DNA of 64,000 bases from Richelia sinica FACHB-800 (GCF_014698825.1 NZ_JACJTT010000001.1:248001-312000), one strand, 5' to 3'. Positions 1 through 9,825 are shown, counted from the first letter of the stretch. Notes: generated from the letters alone by a model not told the origin. Program-made: numbers and translations.

Positions 1-22
1 TTCCTTCGTGCCTTTGCGGTAT

Positions 23-45
23 GCCTCCGGCACGCTACGCGAACG
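23..45. repeat. Dispersed short repeat fragment
   Basis: The gene-free left edge (1-91) contains a segment ending in CACGCTACGCGAAC. The same core recurs near 13528-13541. Such segments are common dispersed repeats in Nostoc-type genomes. Nothing else is recognisable in the first 91 bases. Confidence 0.4.
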
Positions 46-91
46 TTTAAAAGCAACTTTCACCACAAACTCAGAATTGCTAATTGTATTC

Positions 92-1822
92 TTACTTACG
101 CTTGAGTAATTGTTGCGGCCAAATTACTGCTTTTGCTTCCACAATCCGTGAATATATTTGACCTTCCTGATTGTGAATAATAAAATCAGCTGTTACTCCT
201 GTATCTGTTTTAGCCTTCACTTCACAGGAAACATAATAAGGTTGATCACAAGGAAGTGGTCTATATTGTTCTGTGAGTACCAGTTGTCCGGGTAAACAAA
301 TTTCTTGATGGAAATGACTGAGCCAGACCCATAAAGGTTGGGTACTTAAGTCATGTACGTAGGGATTGTACCATCTAATAGGAAATTGCCCTTGTTTCTC
401 AACCGAAATTGATTCCCAATAGCATTCAGCAGTAATTTTTTCGGGGTTGATATTGATAACTCTGGTAATTTGTTGGAATGCTGGCCCATGAAATAAAGCT
501 GTATCACTAGTTTGGTAAAAATCTGTTCCTCTGGTAGTGATGATGTTATCTTCCCTCAAGTCTACAGCTTCGTATACAGGCATTTCTGGTGTTTTTGCAA
601 CTACTTTGATAATTGCACGGAAATGGAAGACGGGCTTACCTTGGGGATTTATGCTGGAAATGGTGGTTTGAAATTCAACAAATTCACCATCTTTTTTATC
701 CAGTTCCTTTATTTCTAAATAGTATTCATTTGCCAGAGTTTGATTAAAACTAATGCCCTTTAAAACTCGGAATTCACGGCTATTGAAATAGCGATATCCT
801 GGATAAACTTCTTCACTGGCATTAATCATCCAAGACATGGCACAAGTTGCTGGTAGAACTGGTGTTCCAGCAATTACATGGTCATGTAAAAATGGATTTT
901 CTGCCAATGTCATCCGCCGCCGTAGACGGTGAGTTTTTAATTGGGAATCTAAAGGGGTTGGTGGGGGAGCCATGGGATTACCAATGACAACTTGTGTATC
1001 ATTGGTGTAGAGAGGATGCAGTTCATTAACTAACATTTGTGTGCCAATGGGAACGGGAATAATATCAATTCCCCGTTCAGCAAATGCTTTCTTTAATTCT
1101 GCTGTCACCATGCCACTGTCCCATCCTCCCCAGTTGATAGCGACAACGTGACATTGAGGATTTGATTGTTTGATTAAATGGGCTGATTTGTTGAGAATTT
1201 CGTTGGCTATACCGTAATCAGTTTGACCGATATTGCCATAAAAGCCAGTGACGGAGGAGAATAAAACTAAATGTTGTAGTTCTTGGGGATTAATACAATT
1301 GAGCAGGTTTTCTAAACCCTGAACTTTGGCAGTGTAAACCTTTTCAAAATCTTGTTCTGTTTTCTTTTCAATGAATTTGTCAGCTAAATTACCTGCACCG
1401 TGAATAATGCCTGTAATTTGTCCAACTTTTCGAGATACTTCGTCAAGTTTGGCTTTTAAACTTACTGTGTCTGTCACATCGACGCTGACATATTCTGCGG
1501 TTGCACCTGCTGCTTCAATGGCAGCTAATGTCTTTTGAATTTCTCGACTGGAATTAATTTCGTTATATATCTTTTGCACCATCATGGGTGTTGGTTTCTG
1601 ACCTTGAGCAATCAGGTTTTCCATGATGCGTTTTTTCAATATTGATTCTTCTAAGCAATCACGGGCGTATTCTGGTTCTGGTGCAATTTCGGAACGACCA
1701 AGGAGAATAAATTTGCAAGGTTGATGTTGGGCTAATTTGATTGTACATTGTGCAGTGATTCCCTTGGCTCCACCACTGACTACAAAGACAGATGATGGAT
1801 TAACTTGAAGTGTTGCTGTCAT
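92..1822 (-). CDS. Ketoreductase-dehydratase polyketide synthase subunit (heterocyst glycolipid type)
   Basis: This 576-residue protein joins two PKS activities without a ketosynthase or carrier domain. Residues about 10-260 are a PfaA-like ketoreductase: a GGAKGI nucleotide-binding loop near residue 18 and the catalytic Ser/Tyr/Asn set in FSSVTGFYGN...DYGIAN. Residues about 305-570 are a hotdog-fold dehydratase with the LHDHVIAG active-site motif. It would reduce and dehydrate beta-keto chains held on the carrier domains of the upstream PKS (hglE type), which ends in an inactive-looking KR half. The ATG is preceded at good spacing by GAGG. The gene lies 310 bp downstream of hglE on the same strand, with a MITE-like repeat in the gap. 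Anabaena has several hgl genes after hglE; which one corresponds cannot be settled here, so no symbol is given. Confidence 0.8.
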   Translation of the reverse strand: MTATLQVNPSSVFVVSGGAKGITAQCTIKLAQHQPCKFILLGRSEIAPEPEYARDCLEESILKKRIMENLIAQGQKPTPMMVQKIYNEINSSREIQKTLAAIEAAGATAEYVSVDVTDTVSLKAKLDEVSRKVGQITGIIHGAGNLADKFIEKKTEQDFEKVYTAKVQGLENLLNCINPQELQHLVLFSSVTGFYGNIGQTDYGIANEILNKSAHLIKQSNPQCHVVAINWGGWDSGMVTAELKKAFAERGIDIIPVPIGTQMLVNELHPLYTNDTQVVIGNPMAPPPTPLDSQLKTHRLRRRMTLAENPFLHDHVIAGTPVLPATCAMSWMINASEEVYPGYRYFNSREFRVLKGISFNQTLANEYYLEIKELDKKDGEFVEFQTTISSINPQGKPVFHFRAIIKVVAKTPEMPVYEAVDLREDNIITTRGTDFYQTSDTALFHGPAFQQITRVININPEKITAECYWESISVEKQGQFPIRWYNPYVHDLSTQPLWVWLSHFHQEICLPGQLVLTEQYRPLPCDQPYYVSCEVKAKTDTGVTADFIIHNQEGQIYSRIVEAKAVIWPQQLLKRK

Positions 1823-1850
1823 ATTTCCTCGGTAATAGATTAATATTTAT

Positions 1851-2090
1851 GTTTCGCGCCAAGACGCAAAGACGCAAAGAAGGAAAGATGCAAAGGTTAA
1901 GATTTTGAATTTTCTAATTTCATATTGCAATTAAGTAAGACAAAAATTAAATTTTTGGTGTTGAGGAGTAAATTTATTAATGTCTCACGCAGAGGCGCAG
2001 AGAGAATGAAGAGAATTAAAAACTTTTTCTTCTATGTAGTTTTATTACTTAGCGGCTTTTTCTTTGCGCCTTTGCGTCTTGGCGCGAAAC
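1851..2090. repeat. MITE-like element with 30-bp inverted termini
   Basis: Bases 1851-1880 and 2061-2090 form a 30-bp inverted repeat with one mismatch; the outermost arm is GTTTCGCGCCAAGACGCAAA. The 180-bp interior is AT-rich and contains a further GCAGAGGCGCAGAG-type repeat. No transposase is encoded; an 81-codon frame across it looks accidental. The arm sequence belongs to the GACGCAAAG family of Nostoc dispersed repeats. It fills almost the whole gap between the two PKS genes. Confidence 0.7.
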
Positions 2091-2131
2091 ATTCTTCCAG
2101 AGTGTGGTGGGCAATTTGCCCACCCGACAAT

Positions 2132-5100
2132 TTATTCAGCCTCGGCTATGAGTGTGACTCGTCCTTGTGAACCGTAACCAACTTCACTGATATATCTGTT
2201 GGAATCATGCAATTCCGCAAGGATATGTTGTGCAGATTGATGGGGGTCTAAAGCAGGGCTTAAGTCAATTGCTCTCAAGAATACGTTTGGCCATTCCCAC
2301 CGCAAGCATTTGGTTAACCCGAATAACCCTGCACCGATGACTCCAAAGTTTCCTTTGTGTTCTAGTCCAAATGCACCGTCGAGATGGGCTACTGTGCAGA
2401 AGCTAACTCTTCCTTCTAGGTTGGCTGAGTTGTTCAAGCTGGCTTTCAGGTGTTTTGCCATTAAGAAGGTGTGCTTGACAATTGCCTTTTCCGCTTCCAG
2501 ATATGCCACTTTACCTGGGGTTTCGGTGGAGAATTGAGGATGTAGGTGGATGAATGCCCCAATCGGCCCGTGTTGCGCGATGATGCTCTGTAGCAGTAGT
2601 TGCAGATGTTCTTCTCTCATGTTTGCTAGGGTGACGCGCTTCACACCTTCAGGTAATGGCACTTGATCGGGAACTAATGATTGGGGGAAACTTAAAACTA
2701 CTACTTTCCAGCCTTGTTCGTTGAGAGCGATCGCTAGTTTACTGGTAGTTAATGACCCATCATCGGTAATTAGTGCAATATGTCCCTCTGGTAAGGTGGT
2801 TTCCCAAAAATCTGGTCTGGGTAAGGTTTTCAGCTTAACGGGACGGCGGGGAAGGTTGGGGTCTGGTAGAGACGGTGGGGTTAATTCTACCGTCAGTCGC
2901 TCATGGGGGAAACCCCCAAGACCGCGCTGACTCACCATCTCTGAGGGAATTGTTATCGAGTCAACATCAAACTGTGGCTTTTTTTTTTCACTACCTCCAG
3001 CCAACTTTTGGAGGTAGTCTACTATTTGTCCAATTGTCCGCAGGTCACCTAGTTCTTCGACATTTGGTTTGGCTAAGTTCGGGTATGCTTCTTGCATTGC
3101 TCCCAGTATTTCTACCCTTTTGATGGAGTCAATACCCAGGTCGGCTTCCATGTCCATGTCTAGTTCCAGCATCTCGACTGGGTAGCCTGTTTTTTCGCTG
3201 GTGATGTTGAGCAGGGTTTGAGCTAAGTCTGCGTACTCTTCGCTGTCACCTGTAACCTGTAACCTGTCACCTATCACCTCTTCTGTCACCTGCGATGCAC
3301 TGAGCGCAGTCGAAGTGTCACCTGTCACCTGTTTTTCTACGGCTTGCTGTACTTGGTTAATGGCGATTTCTACAGACAAGCTTCTGGAAGCGTTGGCTTG
3401 TAGATATTCAACAACTTGACCGATGGTGCGTTTTTCTCCCAGTTCTTCTAAGTTGGGTTTGGGCAAGTTGGGATATAGTTCTTGCAATGCACCGAGAATT
3501 TCTACTCGTTTGATGGAGTCAATACCCAGGTCGGCTTCCATGTCCATGTCGTATTCGAGCATTTCGATGGGGTAGCCTGTTTTTTCGCTGGTGATGTTGA
3601 GTAGGTTTTGACCAATATCATCAGTTTTGACATTGCTGCTGACTGCTGCGGGTTCGGGGGTAAAGGCAACTACAGGTGCAATTGGTTCAGGTTCAATAAT
3701 TGGTGCAGGTGCAGCAATTACGGGTTCCGCAATCTTAACTACTGGTTCAATAACTGGTGCAGGTGCTTCAATTACTGATACTGGTTGAGGTTCAACAATT
3801 TTGGCAGCGGGTGGAACAGCAACTTCAGTAATAGCTTGTTCTGCTTGTAGGGGGATGAAGTCCCGCAGGGTGTTGGTGTGTGTTTCGGTGAGTTGGAGAG
3901 GAACTGCTGGTTGAGTTGTGCCTTCACCAGCAATTAGTTGAGAATATTCTTGTTCTATGAGTTGGAAAAAGTGTTTGGTATATTCCACTTGTTCCCGCAG
4001 ATATTGTTCATGGATGCGGAGGGTTTCACCTTGTTGCGCGTGAAACTGCAACATACTGCGCTCTAAGCTTTCCATCACCACTTGTTTGATTTGGGCAGCT
4101 TCTTCAGAGGATTTGACGTTTGCAAACAAGGTGTTTTGCTGTTGCATCAGTTGGAAGAAGGTTTTAGCATATTCCATCTGATGGTTCAGGTATGTACCGT
4201 GAACTTGTAAATTCTCTGCTTGGTTGTGCTGGAACTGGGTGAGCAGGTTTTCTAAGCTGCTGAGAATTTGTTGGAAGTTTGCAGGTTTTTCTGGGGTTTG
4301 CATCTTCTCTCCGGAATGCTGCGCTAACAATTCTGTAGTGGGTTGATTTACAAAGGTCGCAGGACTCATCTGGGGTTGAGGTGGAGTATTAATAATGGGT
4401 GTTTTCTTATGTCCGTTACCGTTCGTCGGAAGAAGTCCAGAAGTTACAGAAGTTACAGGAGTTACAGAATGTTGAATTTCTGCACTTTTCAATTCTTCAA
4501 CTTCTTTTGCTACTGTCTCTTCAACTACTAATTCCTGATTCTGAACTTCTGTACGGGCGGGTTTACCAAAATTCTCGTTCATAGTTGATGATATCTGTAA
4601 ACCCGCCCCTACTGACTCCTGAACTCCTTTAATCTTGAACCCATCCTGTAATGCTTGAGTAAAGGCATTCTTGGTCTTGTCAGACACATAGTTGATGCCA
4701 TTTAACTTGTAACTCAAGCCTTTCTTGGGTTCTGCGGGAGGGAGTGCGGGGGGTAGTTGGTAGGGGTCGAGGTTGCCTAATGCCATACCAATGACGCGCA
4801 GTTGCACTGCTGCTTCCCGGAGGGAACGATCGCTATTTTTCTGGGTACTTGGATTCAGAGATACGGTAAGATGAGGGCGATCGCCTAAAATATCTTTCAC
4901 TAAGTTGGTCAATATCCGCTTCGGCCCGAATTCTACGAAGCAACGACCACCCGCTGCATAGATGTTTTCAATTTCTTGCTTGAACAGCACCGAACTAGCT
5001 AAGTGGCTTTCTAAGGTCTTTTGAATAGCTGAGGTATCTGGGGTATACTGCTTACCAGTGACGTTGCTGAAGACTGGGATTTTGGGTGCGTGGAAAGCGA

Positions 5101-7645
5101 CAGACTTAGTAGCGATCGCAAAAGATTTTTGAGCAAAGGCAATTAGTGGTGTATGGAAAGCCGCAGACACAGGTAAAGGCACTGCACCATAACCCAACTC
5201 TTGCAAAGTTTGGTGAATGCGCTTAATTTCACCAGTCGGCCCTGCCAACACAATCTGCGTGGGAGAATTGAAGTTAGCAATACTTACCTGTGGGAAATGC
5301 TTGAGGATAGGTTCAATCTTGCTGATATCTTCCTTCACCGCTAACATTGTCCCTGCGTCGTGCTGTGGGTCTTTTGGTGCAGCCATCGCTTGTCCTCTGG
5401 ACTTCACGAGGAACAAATAATCTTCCTCACTCAGCACACCCGCAGCCCACAAAGCGGTCAATTCACCAAAGCTGTGACCAGCAGCGAAATCTGCCTTAAA
5501 CCCAGCTTGCTGCATAACAGAATACAGCCCCGCGCTAAACACCCCAATGGCTGGTTGGGCATATTCAGTTCTTTGCAAAGCTGCAACCTGAGCATTTTTC
5601 TCGGCTTCCACAAAGGTGGGATGGGGGAAAACAACTTCGGAAATAGGCTGCAAATTATCTTTAATTAACAGGCTATCCATCTGCCCATACAACCGCCGCA
5701 AGGAGGGGAAATTCATCACCGCTTCCCGACCCATTTCTAGGTACTGGGAACCTTGACCAGAGAACAACGCTACAACCTTGCCACCCAACTCCATCCCAGA
5801 AGCACGGTAGAAAATACCTTGGGGATGTTCCCAAGCATCAACTGATTGTTTATGCTTGATTAAATCAACGGCAATTTGCAGCAGTTTGCAAGCTTCCTGG
5901 CGAGTTTCTGCCACAAAACCAATTCTTGCCGCAGTTTGGGGAATAGTCACATTTTGGCACTCTTGCACCAATAAACCGTAATGTCTGTCTCCCCCTTCAC
6001 CTTTCAACTGATTCAAAGTTGCTTCTAACTTTGTTACCAACTCAGCCGGGGTATTGGCAAATAATAACACTTCACTCAAATTTCCATGTAAGCGGTAAGG
6101 ACGTTCTTGTTCGGCTTGATATTCTTCCAACACAACGTGATAATTTGTGCCACCAAAACCAAAGGAACTCACACCTGCGCGTCTGGGTGCATCCCCTTCT
6201 GCTTTCAGCCAAGGACGAGTTTCAGTGTTGAGATAGAAGGGAGAATTCTCAATATTTAATTTGGGATTTGGTTCAGTAATATTGATGGTAGCTGGTAAAA
6301 CTTTATGATGTAATGCCAGGGCAGTTTTAATTAAACTGGCAGCACCAGCAGCAGCTTTAGTATGACCAATTTGGGACTTCACACTGCCTAACGCGATGTG
6401 TTGCTTCTTGTCGTCATATTTCACAAAGAAATCTCTCAAAGACCCAAATTCTGTGGGGTCTCCTGCCATTGTACCGGTGCCATGTGCTTCCATCAAACCG
6501 ACGGTAGCAGGAGAGAAACCAGCATCATCATAAGCTCTTTCTAACGCTTTGACTTGTCCTTCTTTGCGGGGTGCATAAATACTCTTGTAGCGTCCATCGC
6601 TAGAAGTACCAATACCCTTGATAATCGCATAAATTTTATCGCCATCTCTTTCGGCATCTTCCAGGCGTTTGAGTACCAACATGCCGATGCCTTCACCTAA
6701 CATCATCCCGTCAGATTTAGCATCAAAAGGTTTGACATTTTCGCTGGGAGAAACGGCGGGAGTTTTACTAAAAGAAATGTACGCCATGATGGTGTTATCG
6801 GTATCCACACCACCAGTTAGCATCATATCGCTCCGATATTCAACTAACTCGCTGATAGCAACTTTTAATGCACCGAATGAACTCGCGCAAGCTGCATCAA
6901 CAACGCAGTTCATTCCGCCCAAGTTCAGCCGATTAGCAATGCGTCCAGCGACAACGTTTGCCAACATGCCAGGGAAAGCATTTTCGTCCCATTTGATGTA
7001 GGCGCTTTTAATTTTTTCGACGATTTTTTGAGTTTCTTCCTCAGATAAACCGCAGCTTTTCAGGACTTTTTCCCAAATGGGGTATTCTAATCTGGCAGAC
7101 AATGGCATTCCCAATTGTTTGGCCATTGCTACCCCTAAAACTACCCCCACAGCTTCCCGGTTAAAATCACGAGATTCACCGTAACCAGCATCTTCCATTG
7201 CTTCTTTCGCAACTACTAAACTTAATAGTTGGGAAACATCAGTTACTTCTAAAATGCTGGGAGGAATGCCAAATTCCATTGGGTTAAAATCAACCTCAGG
7301 AATGAACCCACCGCGCTTACAATAGGTTTTATCTTCTGGGGTTCTGGGGTTGGGGTCGTAGTAATCTTCTACACTCCAATGGGTATCAGGAACATCGGTA
7401 ATGCAGTCAGCTTTATTAATAATATTGCGCCAGTAATCCCGCAAGGTTCTCGATTGGGGAAACAGCGATGCCATGCCAACAATTGCTATAGGATTTTGTT
7501 GCAGTTTTCTGTTAATTTTGTGAGTGGACATTGAATTATCTGACTTCATCTTTTTTTCCTCTATAAACCTAAGCACAGCCTGTTCACAACTATTAACAAG
7601 GCTTTCTAACTCTGCCAAGGCAGTATTAATTGAATTAGCAGACAT
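2132..7645 (-). CDS. hglE: HglE-type polyketide synthase, KS-AT-ACP-ACP-KR(half)
   Basis: This large iterative PKS of the PUFA-synthase (PfaA) type is probably the heterocyst glycolipid synthase HglE, which builds the long hydroxylated alkyl chain. Counting from base 7711: ketosynthase about 72-540 (active Cys in DAACASSF near 274), acyltransferase about 640-920 (GHSFGE near 746), a long linker about 980-1370, two acyl carrier domains each with GIDSIKR (Ser near 1397 and 1525), and a C-terminal Rossmann region about 1610-1859 that lacks a ketoreductase active site. The catalytic KR sits in the next gene. The frame extends to 7711 only with TTG. ATG 7645 keeps a helical N-terminus, while ATG 7549 has the better ribosome site (GAGG, 8 bases before). 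Its position opposite hgdB matches the known hgl/hgd locus of Anabaena 7120. The linker carries in-frame repeat insertions. Confidence 0.85.
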   Translation of the reverse strand: MSANSINTALAELESLVNSCEQAVLRFIEEKKMKSDNSMSTHKINRKLQQNPIAIVGMASLFPQSRTLRDYWRNIINKADCITDVPDTHWSVEDYYDPNPRTPEDKTYCKRGGFIPEVDFNPMEFGIPPSILEVTDVSQLLSLVVAKEAMEDAGYGESRDFNREAVGVVLGVAMAKQLGMPLSARLEYPIWEKVLKSCGLSEEETQKIVEKIKSAYIKWDENAFPGMLANVVAGRIANRLNLGGMNCVVDAACASSFGALKVAISELVEYRSDMMLTGGVDTDNTIMAYISFSKTPAVSPSENVKPFDAKSDGMMLGEGIGMLVLKRLEDAERDGDKIYAIIKGIGTSSDGRYKSIYAPRKEGQVKALERAYDDAGFSPATVGLMEAHGTGTMAGDPTEFGSLRDFFVKYDDKKQHIALGSVKSQIGHTKAAAGAASLIKTALALHHKVLPATINITEPNPKLNIENSPFYLNTETRPWLKAEGDAPRRAGVSSFGFGGTNYHVVLEEYQAEQERPYRLHGNLSEVLLFANTPAELVTKLEATLNQLKGEGGDRHYGLLVQECQNVTIPQTAARIGFVAETRQEACKLLQIAVDLIKHKQSVDAWEHPQGIFYRASGMELGGKVVALFSGQGSQYLEMGREAVMNFPSLRRLYGQMDSLLIKDNLQPISEVVFPHPTFVEAEKNAQVAALQRTEYAQPAIGVFSAGLYSVMQQAGFKADFAAGHSFGELTALWAAGVLSEEDYLFLVKSRGQAMAAPKDPQHDAGTMLAVKEDISKIEPILKHFPQVSIANFNSPTQIVLAGPTGEIKRIHQTLQELGYGAVPLPVSAAFHTPLIAFAQKSFAIATKSVAFHAPKIPVFSNVTGKQYTPDTSAIQKTLESHLASSVLFKQEIENIYAAGGRCFVEFGPKRILTNLVKDILGDRPHLTVSLNPSTQKNSDRSLREAAVQLRVIGMALGNLDPYQLPPALPPAEPKKGLSYKLNGINYVSDKTKNAFTQALQDGFKIKGVQESVGAGLQISSTMNENFGKPARTEVQNQELVVEETVAKEVEELKSAEIQHSVTPVTSVTSGLLPTNGNGHKKTPIINTPPQPQMSPATFVNQPTTELLAQHSGEKMQTPEKPANFQQILSSLENLLTQFQHNQAENLQVHGTYLNHQMEYAKTFFQLMQQQNTLFANVKSSEEAAQIKQVVMESLERSMLQFHAQQGETLRIHEQYLREQVEYTKHFFQLIEQEYSQLIAGEGTTQPAVPLQLTETHTNTLRDFIPLQAEQAITEVAVPPAAKIVEPQPVSVIEAPAPVIEPVVKIAEPVIAAPAPIIEPEPIAPVVAFTPEPAAVSSNVKTDDIGQNLLNITSEKTGYPIEMLEYDMDMEADLGIDSIKRVEILGALQELYPNLPKPNLEELGEKRTIGQVVEYLQANASRSLSVEIAINQVQQAVEKQVTGDTSTALSASQVTEEVIGDRLQVTGDSEEYADLAQTLLNITSEKTGYPVEMLELDMDMEADLGIDSIKRVEILGAMQEAYPNLAKPNVEELGDLRTIGQIVDYLQKLAGGSEKKKPQFDVDSITIPSEMVSQRGLGGFPHERLTVELTPPSLPDPNLPRRPVKLKTLPRPDFWETTLPEGHIALITDDGSLTTSKLAIALNEQGWKVVVLSFPQSLVPDQVPLPEGVKRVTLANMREEHLQLLLQSIIAQHGPIGAFIHLHPQFSTETPGKVAYLEAEKAIVKHTFLMAKHLKASLNNSANLEGRVSFCTVAHLDGAFGLEHKGNFGVIGAGLFGLTKCLRWEWPNVFLRAIDLSPALDPHQSAQHILAELHDSNRYISEVGYGSQGRVTLIAEAE
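3244..3330. repeat. In-frame short tandem repeats (CCTGTMA heptads) in the hglE ACP linker
   Basis: Between the two ACP domains the coding DNA consists of repeated CACCTGTAACCTGT-type heptads, interrupted by a CACTGAGCGCAGTCGAAGTG segment, a well-known dispersed cyanobacterial repeat. The array stays open in the hglE frame, so it is translated as linker. A related heptad run lies at 55990-56012 outside genes. Confidence 0.75.
4436..4470. repeat. In-frame heptad-like tandem repeat in the hglE linker
   Basis: On the plus strand the unit AGAAGTTAC / AGGAGTTAC is repeated about four times. It lies in the AT-ACP linker and is translated as a Ser/Val/Thr-Pro run (VTPVTSVTS). It resembles the short tandem repeats of Nostoc genomes, here tolerated inside a coding region. 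Confidence 0.6.
4549..4623. repeat. 75-bp dispersed palindromic repeat, copy 1 (inside hglE)
   Basis: These 75 bases are identical, in opposite orientation, to 13440-13514. The unit has inverted ends: GGGGCGGGTTTAC on one side and GTAAACCCGCCCG on the other. It is exactly 25 codons, so it leaves the hglE frame intact and adds a short Gly/Ser/Asn-rich stretch to the AT-ACP linker. Confidence 0.9.
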
Positions 7646-7711
7646 AGGACATAGACTTATTTTGATTACTGTGGATTTTGCAGCTACAGTAACTGCTATG
7701 CAATCTAACAA

Positions 7712-9825
7712 TTTGCACTATTACTGTTAGTCAGCAGTGAGCAATCCTATCTGCGATGGCTTAATGCTTGACTCCAAATCAACACCACACGATAAATACT
7801 GCCCTGATGTAGTTTCTCAATACTTGATGCTTTTGGTGGTTGGAGGCAATTTTGGAAAAAGTAACACTAAACAACGTTGCCTCCGGCAAGCTGTATAAAT
7901 GACTATATTTCTGATGGAAATTAGCCATTGATATTGTAGAAACAGCAAAAATAAGCTGGTAGTGATTTAGTCCGAAAATTAGTGAATTTCATCCAGATGT
8001 AATGATAAAAAGTTCGGTAAATTAGTCAGCATTTAGTTTTCAGATGTCAGCCAATTAGGTCAATCAAAGAATATGGTATGTGAGGGTATGAAATTCAATG
8101 TTGTTGAATTAGCTGTTCCTTAGCTTTGTCTGAGTATCAAGGGTTAAATGCTACATAAATTGTATTCACTAGGCACAATGCAAATGTCACATTAGTTATG
8201 CAAGCTGATTTTTACTATCTCACACCAGTTGCATAGTCTAGAGTTGTTTCAGCGTTGTTGTATGTGTCAATTGCCACGTTCTGCAATTTGAAAAGACTCA
8301 TGTTTATTTTCAAAATAACAGATAATCTATTTTAGCTGATTTGTTTCATCAAAGTTGCCAATCTTGTTACAGACAGAATACAATTCTTTACCAGATTTAT
8401 CATTCATGAAAAAATACTTAAACAACTTTTAGATAAATGATCATCAAGCTGTCAATGCTTAGTATTTTTTCCTGAACACCTCAATTGATTCAATAATTTT
8501 GTTTCCATTTATCGATGTTGAATTAATACAAACACTAGCATAGGTTGGAGAAATTGAATAGTTCATATTTAGTAAGTTTGCTAGAAATATTTTGGCAATT
8601 ACCTCCATTTTGATTGAGAAACCAAGACACTAGTGTCATATTTAACGATGATCGGCTAATCAATGAGTGGGAAAATTCCTAAGCCGATGGTTATTTATCT
8701 CCTGTGGTCAAGGGTGACAGCTTTAATGTCTGCTCAATTACAAATAAATAAACACACATCTTCAGAAATTGAACAGAAACGTTGTTTTTTCAATAAAACA
8801 TGATAATTCTGCTTTGGTATTTGATGATTTTATAAGATAACTCAGGAGAATAATCTCCATCAGTTACTTATAAAGCAGACATTCATTTTTCAGGTGTTGT
8901 TATCAAACCTACATATTGATGAGTTGTTAGAGAATATGAACATTTTGGAGATAGTAATTAAGAATCTCAAAAAATTAGCCATGTATATGCAAATTATCAG
9001 ATGATATTTGCGTATACATGGTTGAGAATATCTAGAATCTATGGGTGAGGCAATTAAGAGTAATTGCTTGGTCTATATCAATATCTGCTATGGCTTTTGT
9101 TCACTAGTTACAATCAACAAATGATTTATTGGCTAAATTCATCACGGGGAATTGACAGGATGCCTGGTAATCTCAAGAAGAAAGGATAAGCAGTGAGAGA
9201 GAAAATTGCCAGACTACTAATAAAACCAACATATTCAACAAAATATTGTGTTTGTTTCTAGACATTGATGTAATTCATTTTGATTGACAGCGTGATATAT
9301 TATTGGTAATAATTTAGATGCAGACTGATCCTGTTAATCAGTTATTCAAGAGCAATAAATTAGCATTTGATGATATAAGGTATTCAACATTTGCTAAGGT
9401 ATTTGACGCTACTTAATTCCGTGGATATTAAGGATAAAAATAAGGGTATTGACCAGAAAATATTGTCAAAATCCCAGCATTAAATTATCGGCTTCCTGCA
9501 TCTTCCTGACTTATCTGATTGTTTATATCTGTATCCGCTACGTCACTACTGGATATTTCGCTAGAAAAATTTCTTGTTGAGTAAGTCGCTCATTAATTCA
9601 CAACATAATAGCAGGTACATGAGGAACAAGTTTCTGCCTCTTTTGTTTACTGTTATTTGCTACATCGATAGCAGCAAGCAGTAATGGTAATAATTCATAG
9701 CACAGTAATTAAACTTAGCTGTTTTCGTTACCTGAAAATGTATAAATTCAGCAGTAATGAGCAGTCATATCAACTGATAGAGATATTACGACTATTGTTT
9801 AAACGAACATACTGGGAATAAAAAT
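7712..9825. other. 2.1-kb gene-free divergent intergenic region
   Basis: No reading frame of useful length was seen on either strand between hglE (leftward) and hgdB (rightward). The DNA is AT-rich. It should hold both promoters and possibly long leaders. One strong hairpin lies at 8979-9021. By eye there is no exact NtcA site (GTA-N8-TAC); 7809-7823 is off by one base in spacing and 7893-7906 ends in TAT. Confidence 0.7.
8979..9021. other. Strong hairpin of unknown role
   Basis: CCATGTATATGCAAAT (8979-8994) and ATTTGCGTATACATGG (9006-9021) are inverted repeats of 16 bp with one mismatch, around an 11-base loop. There is no U-run after it on either strand, so a simple terminator is unlikely. 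It could be a regulatory site, part of a small RNA, or a dispersed repeat. Confidence 0.5.

Noticed and set aside
1925-2170. 81-codon plus-strand frame
   Set aside because: It runs through the MITE-like repeat, has no recognisable protein features, and overlaps the hglE end antisense.
5360-5668. Plus-strand frame of 102 codons
   Set aside because: Lies fully antisense inside the acyltransferase region of hglE, with no independent support.
7809-7823. Possible NtcA site upstream of hglE
   Set aside because: Spacing is GTA-N9-TAC, one base too long for the usual GTA-N8-TAC.
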